From Kitasatospora acidiphila (GTDB taxonomy: Bacteria > Actinomycetota > Actinomycetes > Streptomycetales > Streptomycetaceae), in NCBI RefSeq assembly GCF_006636205.1, contig NZ_VIGB01000003.1:7690501-7754500 (forward strand): a stretch of 64,000 nt of DNA, read 5' to 3'. A program made the translations under genes and the position numbers. Positions 59,829 through 64,000 of the stretch are shown one piece after another; within the stretch, counting starts at the first letter, position 1; each line of letters starts with the position of its first letter. A model generated the notes under the pieces. It had not been told where the DNA came from. It saw only the letters and a program-made list of their open reading frames with translations, and searched no databases.

Positions 59829-61376
59829 TCACTGCGCCGGGCAGTAGGCGTCGTGCTCCGGGCGGCGGCCGGTGACCAGGTACTGCGTCACCAGGTCGTC
59901 GCCGCAGGCGTTTCCGTTGGCGAGGTAGACCTCGTGGCCGCCGGAGTCCACGGTGACCATGCGGGCCCGGTCGCCCAGGTCGCGGCGCAACTGCAGCGCG
60001 CCGGCGTAGGGCGTGGCCGGGTCGCGGAGGTTCTGTATCAGCAGGATGTTCGAGGGGCCCTGGTCACCGACGACCACCGGTGGTTCGGTGGGCTTGGCGG
60101 GCCAGAAGGCGCATGGCATCACATTGACCGGCATGCCGGCGGTCAGCGGGTGGGTGACGCGGTCGGCCGCAACCGCCTGCGCGTAGCCGGCGACGGAGGT
60201 GGGCCAGCTGACATCCCCGCAGATGGTGCCGGCCGCGACGGCAAGGGTGTTCTGCACTGCGGCATCGGGGGCGACCACCGGGGTGGGGAGCGGGCGGCGG
60301 CCCTCGGCGGCGAGCAGCAGCTCCGCCAGGTTCGGGAAGTCGGCGTCACTGTCGAGGCTCTGCAGCATGACGGTGCGCAGCACGTTGCCGTTCAGTTCGG
60401 CCGGGTTGGTGCCGGGCCAGGGGATGGGCGAGTGGTCGAGGCGATCGGCGAGCTCGAGGTAGCGGGCGCGCACCTGCTCGGGGGTGTCGGCCACCCGGTC
60501 GGGGTTGCCGGGTTCGGCGGCCCAGGCGGCGAAGTCGGGGAAGCGGTCCTCCACGCCGATGGCGAAGTTGGCCAGCAAGCCCCGTTCGACCTTGGTGGCG
60601 TCGGGGTCGTCGTTGCTGTCCAGCACCACCCGGTCGGTGTGCTGGGGGAACATCGTGGCGTACACCGCGCCGACGTAGGTGCCGTAGGAGACGCCCCAGG
60701 CCGACATCCGGCGCGCGCCGAGGGCACTGCGGATGCTGTCCAGATCGCGCGCCTCGTTGGCGGTGCTCAGGGTGCGCAGCACCGGACCGCCATTGCTCCA
60801 GCACTTGTCGGCGAGGTGCTGGGCGAAGGCGACATTGGCCGTGATGCCGCCGTCGGGAGCCGGCCAGGGGTACATATTGACCGGCGACAGGTCCTCATGG
60901 GAGAGCCCGCAGCTGACCGGGGTGGACTGGCCGACGCCCCGCGGGTCGAACCCGATGAGGTCATAGCGGTCGAGCACCGACTGCGGGAGCCGCTTGGCCG
61001 CGTCGCTCGGACGGTTGAGGCCGGAGCCGCCCGGCCCGCCGGGAATGGTCACCAGGACACCGCGGCGCAGCCGGGGTTGGGCGGCCGGGATCCGTGAGAC
61101 GGCCAGCGTGATGCTCGGGCCGTCGGGCTGCCGGTAGTCGAGCGGCACGGCGAGCGTGGCGCACTGCTGTCGCGGGTCGACACCGGTGCCCGCGCCGGTG
61201 CACGGCCCCCAGTGCAGCTCCGGGCCGCGCGGCGCGGCGTGCGCCAGCGGGGCGGTGAGGGCCAGGGCGGTCGAGGTGGCGGCCAGCAGCAGCGCCACGC
61301 GGTGGGTGCCCTGCAGACGCCGGCGCTGCGGGTTCGTGCCGGTCGGACGCGAGTCGTTCAGGTGAGTGATCTTCAT
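59829..61376 (-). CDS. Secreted TAP-type alpha/beta-hydrolase peptidase
   Basis: About 515 residues. Signal peptide (RVALLLAATSTALALTAPLAHAA), then LHWGPC and CATLAVPLDYRQPDGPSITLAVSR, the usual tripeptidyl aminopeptidase start. The nucleophile is in SAWGVSYGTYVGAVYATMFP, an oxyanion segment in TIPGGPGGSG, and the late Asp and His in ILLIQNLRDPATPY and SGGHEVYLANG. It releases N-terminal peptides extracellularly. GGAGAAG lies upstream of ATG 61376. Confidence 0.9.
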   Translation of the reverse strand: MKITHLNDSRPTGTNPQRRRLQGTHRVALLLAATSTALALTAPLAHAAPRGPELHWGPCTGAGTGVDPRQQCATLAVPLDYRQPDGPSITLAVSRIPAAQPRLRRGVLVTIPGGPGGSGLNRPSDAAKRLPQSVLDRYDLIGFDPRGVGQSTPVSCGLSHEDLSPVNMYPWPAPDGGITANVAFAQHLADKCWSNGGPVLRTLSTANEARDLDSIRSALGARRMSAWGVSYGTYVGAVYATMFPQHTDRVVLDSNDDPDATKVERGLLANFAIGVEDRFPDFAAWAAEPGNPDRVADTPEQVRARYLELADRLDHSPIPWPGTNPAELNGNVLRTVMLQSLDSDADFPNLAELLLAAEGRRPLPTPVVAPDAAVQNTLAVAAGTICGDVSWPTSVAGYAQAVAADRVTHPLTAGMPVNVMPCAFWPAKPTEPPVVVGDQGPSNILLIQNLRDPATPYAGALQLRRDLGDRARMVTVDSGGHEVYLANGNACGDDLVTQYLVTGRRPEHDAYCPAQ

Positions 61377-61548
61377 GGAGAAAATTCTTCTCCGTTGCGG
61401 ACGGCGCAACGAGGGGGCTGACAGGCATATCTGATCTAGCCTCAGCCACCCGTCGAGTAGGGGGGTTAGCCCCACCGCTGACGGTGGCCCTGGGACTACC
61501 GCCAGCTGGGTGAGACGGGGCCGGGGCGGGTCGAGGCGCAGGCCGCAG

Positions 61549-62352
61549 TCAGTCCCCGAGCCGCGTGAAGGAACCGCCGACAACGCGGTACTCCGGGTCG
61601 TCGGGCGGCAGTTCGCCGAGCCTGGCGAGCAGCTCGGCCGCGAACTCCTCGGCGTTGTCCAGTGGTCGGTAGCCGAGTGCCCGAGCCGGCGCGAGGTCCC
61701 ACCAGGCCCGGGTGTTGGCGGAGATGCCGTAGACCACGGTGTGGCCGGCCACCGGCGCGCTGAGCGAGGCGTGCACCAGGCGGGCGCAGTCGGCCGGGCT
61801 GAGCCAGGTGGCGAGCATCCGGACGGTGCGCGGCACGGCGAGGCAGGAGCCGATCCGCAGCGAGACCGTCTCGATCCCGTGCCGGTCGGCGTAGAGCGAG
61901 GCGAGGTTCTCGCCGAAGCACTTGGAGAGTCCGTAGTAGGTGTCGGGGCGCTGCGGTGTCTCCACCGGCAGGAGGCCGCCGTCGGCAGGTCGTTCGGTGA
62001 AGCCCACCGCATGGTTGCTACTGGCGAAGACGATCCGGCGCACCCCCGCGGCCCGCGCGGCCTCGTAAAGCCGGTAGCTGCCATCGATGTTGGCGGCCAG
62101 GATCTCCGGGAACGGCGCCTCCTGCGCGATCCCGGCCAGGTGGACCACCGCGTCGACGCCGTCCATCGCCGTGGCCAGCGCCTGAGGATCCCGCAGGTCG
62201 GCGGTGATCGCCCCGGGCTCGCCTGGCACCGGCAGGCGGTCGAAGCAGCGCAACTGATAGCCGTAGCCAGGCAGTAGGGCCCGCAGGAAGGTGCCCACGC
62301 CGCCGGCAGCGCCGGTGAGCAGCACAAGGCGGGGCCGGGTCGGTGTCTCCAT
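61549..62352 (-). CDS. Uronate-dehydrogenase-like NAD-dependent SDR
   Basis: 267 residues, extended SDR. VLLTGAAGGVGTFLRALLPGYGY binds NAD, VVHLAGIAQEAPFPEILAANIDGSYRLYEAAR follows, and IVFASSNHAVGFTERP plus YYGLSKCFGENLASLYADRHGIETVSLRIGSC carry the SSNH and YxxxK motifs of uronate dehydrogenases, which oxidise glucuronate or galacturonate to aldaric lactones. It starts 14 nt after the XRE gene and is probably co-transcribed with it. Confidence 0.82.
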   Translation of the reverse strand: METPTRPRLVLLTGAAGGVGTFLRALLPGYGYQLRCFDRLPVPGEPGAITADLRDPQALATAMDGVDAVVHLAGIAQEAPFPEILAANIDGSYRLYEAARAAGVRRIVFASSNHAVGFTERPADGGLLPVETPQRPDTYYGLSKCFGENLASLYADRHGIETVSLRIGSCLAVPRTVRMLATWLSPADCARLVHASLSAPVAGHTVVYGISANTRAWWDLAPARALGYRPLDNAEEFAAELLARLGELPPDDPEYRVVGGSFTRLGD

Positions 62353-62366
62353 GGTTCCTCACATGT

Positions 62367-63245
62367 TCATCGATCCGCGGTGACTGCCGGAACACTCTGA
62401 GCCGCAGTCAGAGTTCCTTGCAGCAGGCGGAGTCCGAGCTCATCAGCCGATCCGGACACAGCACTGTAGAGCAGCAGCCAGTGGCCCGTGCCGTCGGCCG
62501 GTTGGAGGGTTTCGAAGTCCAACTCCAGTGGGCCGACCACCGGATGGTGGAAGGACTTGCGGCCAGTGGTGCAGTTGGCGACCGACTGCTTGGCCCAGAG
62601 CGCGGCGAACTCATGGCTCTTCAGCAGTAGTTCACCGGTCAGCTCGGCCAGTCGCCGGTCGTCCGCGTGACCCCCGGCCGCCAGGCGCAGCGAGGCCACC
62701 GCACGCCGGGCCTCCGTCGCCCAGTCCGGATACAGCTCCCTGGTGTGCGGGTCGAGGAAGAGCATCCGCTGCAGGTTGGGCCGGTCGGCGGGGCGCTCCG
62801 GCGCGCCGCGGTCCAGGTGCCCGGCCACCAGGGCGTGGCCGAGCGCGTTCCAGGCGAGCACATCGCGGCGGCGGTTCAGCACCACGGCCGGGACGCCGTC
62901 CATCGCCTCGATCAGCTGTCGGGTCGCGGGGCGCACCTGCTCCGGGCGCTCCGCCGGGCGGCGCTTGGCCCGGCGCGGGCGGGCCAGATTGCGCAGATGG
63001 GCGTGCTCGTCCTCGGTCAGCCGGAGCGCTCGGGCCAGGGCGTCGAGCACCGCCTCGGAGGCGTTGCCGCTCTGCCCCTGCTCCAGCCGCGTGTAGTAGG
63101 CCGCGCTGACGCCCGCGAGCTGGGCCAACTCCTCCCGGCGCAGGCCCGGCACCCGTCGCCGACCGCCGAACGACGTCAGCCCGACGTCCTCGGGCCGCAG
63201 CCGAGCCCGCCGCGCCCGCAGGAACCCTCCGAGATCCGTGTCCAT
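62367..63245 (-). CDS. XRE-family regulator with MmyB-like ligand domain
   Basis: About 292 residues. LGGFLRARRARLRPEDVGL precedes the HTH (VPGLRREELAQLAGVSAAYYTRLEQGQSGNASEAVLDALARALRL). The C-terminal domain has VLNRRRDVLAWNALGHALV, RMLFLDPHTRELYPDW and the closing LELDFETLQPADGTGHWLLLY, the MmyB-like ligand-binding fold. Divergent from the DHA2 exporter; the repeat array between is its likely operator. Confidence 0.9.
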   Translation of the reverse strand: MDTDLGGFLRARRARLRPEDVGLTSFGGRRRVPGLRREELAQLAGVSAAYYTRLEQGQSGNASEAVLDALARALRLTEDEHAHLRNLARPRRAKRRPAERPEQVRPATRQLIEAMDGVPAVVLNRRRDVLAWNALGHALVAGHLDRGAPERPADRPNLQRMLFLDPHTRELYPDWATEARRAVASLRLAAGGHADDRRLAELTGELLLKSHEFAALWAKQSVANCTTGRKSFHHPVVGPLELDFETLQPADGTGHWLLLYSAVSGSADELGLRLLQGTLTAAQSVPAVTADR

Positions 63246-63279
63246 ACGGATGAGTATCGCGCGAACCGGCCCCCGCAGC

Positions 63280-63482
63280 CTGACCCTGCCAGGGACAGGA
63301 ACGCGGCCGGCCTGACACTGCCGGTGATTCGGCGCGGCCAGCCGACCGTAAGCAAGGACACCGCCTGACGCTGCCACCGCTAGGCAACGACTCAGTCCGA
63401 CGCTGCCACCGGTAGGCAACGTTTCAGCCTGCCGCTGCCAGTGCTGGGCAACGACTCAGCCTGACCCTGCCATTGGTACCAA
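63280..63482. promoter_or_regulatory. Phased 32-bp direct-repeat operator array
   Basis: CTGACNCTGCC occurs at about 63280 and 63312 (32 bp apart) and in variants at 63365, 63397, 63429 and 63461 (each 32 bp apart). Three of the four downstream units carry an imperfect dyad TGCC-N7-GGCA followed by ACG; the last reads TGCCATTGGTACC. The period is close to three helical turns, so all sites face one side of the DNA. The array fills the gap between the XRE and DHA2 genes. Confidence 0.75.
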
Positions 63483-63557
63483 CCGCTCGGGGATGGCTGC
63501 CCCCGACGCACCGCCACAGACTCCCGGTGACCACAAATCCCGGAGGGAGTCCACGAC

Positions 63558-64000
63558 ATGGCAGTACTCGACAGAACGTCAGCCGCACCCAACGACCGAC
63601 TCACCGGCCGTGCCCGGCTGGTGCTGGCCGTCCTACTGGTAGCCCAGTTCACCCTGGCGGTGGACTTCTCGATCCTGAACGTCGCACTGCCCGCGATCGG
63701 CCGGGGCCTGGGCTTCCGGATCGGCCAACTCCAGTGGGTGGCCACCGCGTTCGCGCTCGCGGCGGCCGGTTTCACGCTGCTCTTCGGCCGGCTCGCCGAC
63801 CTGGTCGGACGCCGCCGGCTGTTCCTGATCGGCCTGGCCCTGCTGGGCGCGGCCTCACTGCTGGGCGGGTTCGCGGTGAACCCGGCGATGCTGCTGACCG
63901 CCCGGGTCGCCCAGGGCCTGGCGACCGCCGCCGTCACCCCGGCCGGCCTGGCGCTGCTCACCTCGGCCTTCCCCGAAGGCCCACTGCGTGAGCGGGCGTT
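63558..64000 (+). CDS. DHA2-family (EmrB/QacA) MFS exporter, N-terminal part
   Basis: The first 147 residues are present before the window ends. ARLVLAVLLVAQFTLAVDFSILNVALPAIGRGLGFRIGQLQWVATAFALAAAGFTLLFGRLADLVGRRRLFLIG shows helix 1 with the DHA2 D-x-x-I-x-N-V-A-L-P motif and the loop 2-3 motif. GGAGGGAG lies upstream. A drug or metabolite exporter, probably repressed by the XRE protein. Confidence 0.9.
   Translation, partial: MAVLDRTSAAPNDRLTGRARLVLAVLLVAQFTLAVDFSILNVALPAIGRGLGFRIGQLQWVATAFALAAAGFTLLFGRLADLVGRRRLFLIGLALLGAASLLGGFAVNPAMLLTARVAQGLATAAVTPAGLALLTSAFPEGPLRERA

Noticed and set aside
63365..63482. Possible CRISPR array
   Set aside because: The 32-bp units are contiguous and degenerate with no spacers, and no cas genes are present; an operator array fits better.

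Overview
The window is high-GC actinobacterial DNA. Third codon positions are strongly G/C, GTG and TTG starts are frequent, and many genes couple through ATGA or GTGA stop-start overlaps. Streptomycete-type small stress proteins, a bL37-like micro-ORF, MmyB-type and MocR-type regulators, and IS1380 and IS701 relics point to Streptomyces, Kitasatospora or a close relative, probably accessory or chromosome-arm DNA. No rRNA, tRNA, phage module or true CRISPR array was seen.

Left edge (1-7560): nine co-directional genes look like part of a small-molecule biosynthetic cluster cut by the window start. They are a PLP-dependent cysteine-synthase-like enzyme, an ATP-grasp ligase, an MFS exporter, a tetrapyrrole-methylase-fold methyltransferase, a class I methyltransferase, a YqcI/YcgG-like protein, a HAM1-type NTP pyrophosphatase, a LOG-type nucleotide phosphoribohydrolase and a BioF2-type GNAT acyl/aminoacyl transferase. 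I do not recognise the product. This is the best candidate for an undescribed system.

7.6-33.6 kb holds ordinary accessory genes: M20 amidohydrolase, GNAT, a TetR/FAD-monooxygenase pair with twin operators, a MoxR/CoxE-type pair, ROK regulator, APC permease, TIGR03364-like oxidoreductase, DUF4188/MerR pair, two secreted proteins (G1-type peptidase and ricin-lectin protein), a PQQ-propeller/WD40 pair, an ABC-2 exporter with its two-component system, an SDR lacking its catalytic Tyr and Lys, a 24-residue ribosomal-protein-like micro-ORF, and an ArsR/MFS pair with a perfect operator.

33.6-46.2 kb is decayed or poorly resolved. It has IS701 and IS1380 transposase relics and four genes (MBL-fold, ATP-grasp, HEAT-repeat, Rho-N-like stress protein) that become single open frames after one-base edits, nearly all in homopolymers. 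It also holds a small stress island (PRC-barrel, acidic peptide, YqaE/Pmp3, and a membrane coiled-coil protein with a premature stop in its repeats) next to a TetR gene.

46.2-64 kb carries two methyltransferase/DUF genes, a Na+/H+ antiporter, a truncated epimerase, a GlcNAc-kinase-like protein, a MocR/EamA divergent pair, an excalibur protein, a galactose-oxidase-like C-terminal relic, a three-domain GH20 hexosaminidase (also one base out of frame), a CN-hydrolase, a PNPOx-like protein, a TAP-type secreted peptidase, a uronate-dehydrogenase-like enzyme with its XRE regulator, a phased 32-bp operator array, and the start of a DHA2 exporter. Chitin/amino-sugar themes (GH20, GlcNAc-kinase-like protein, ROK protein) recur.
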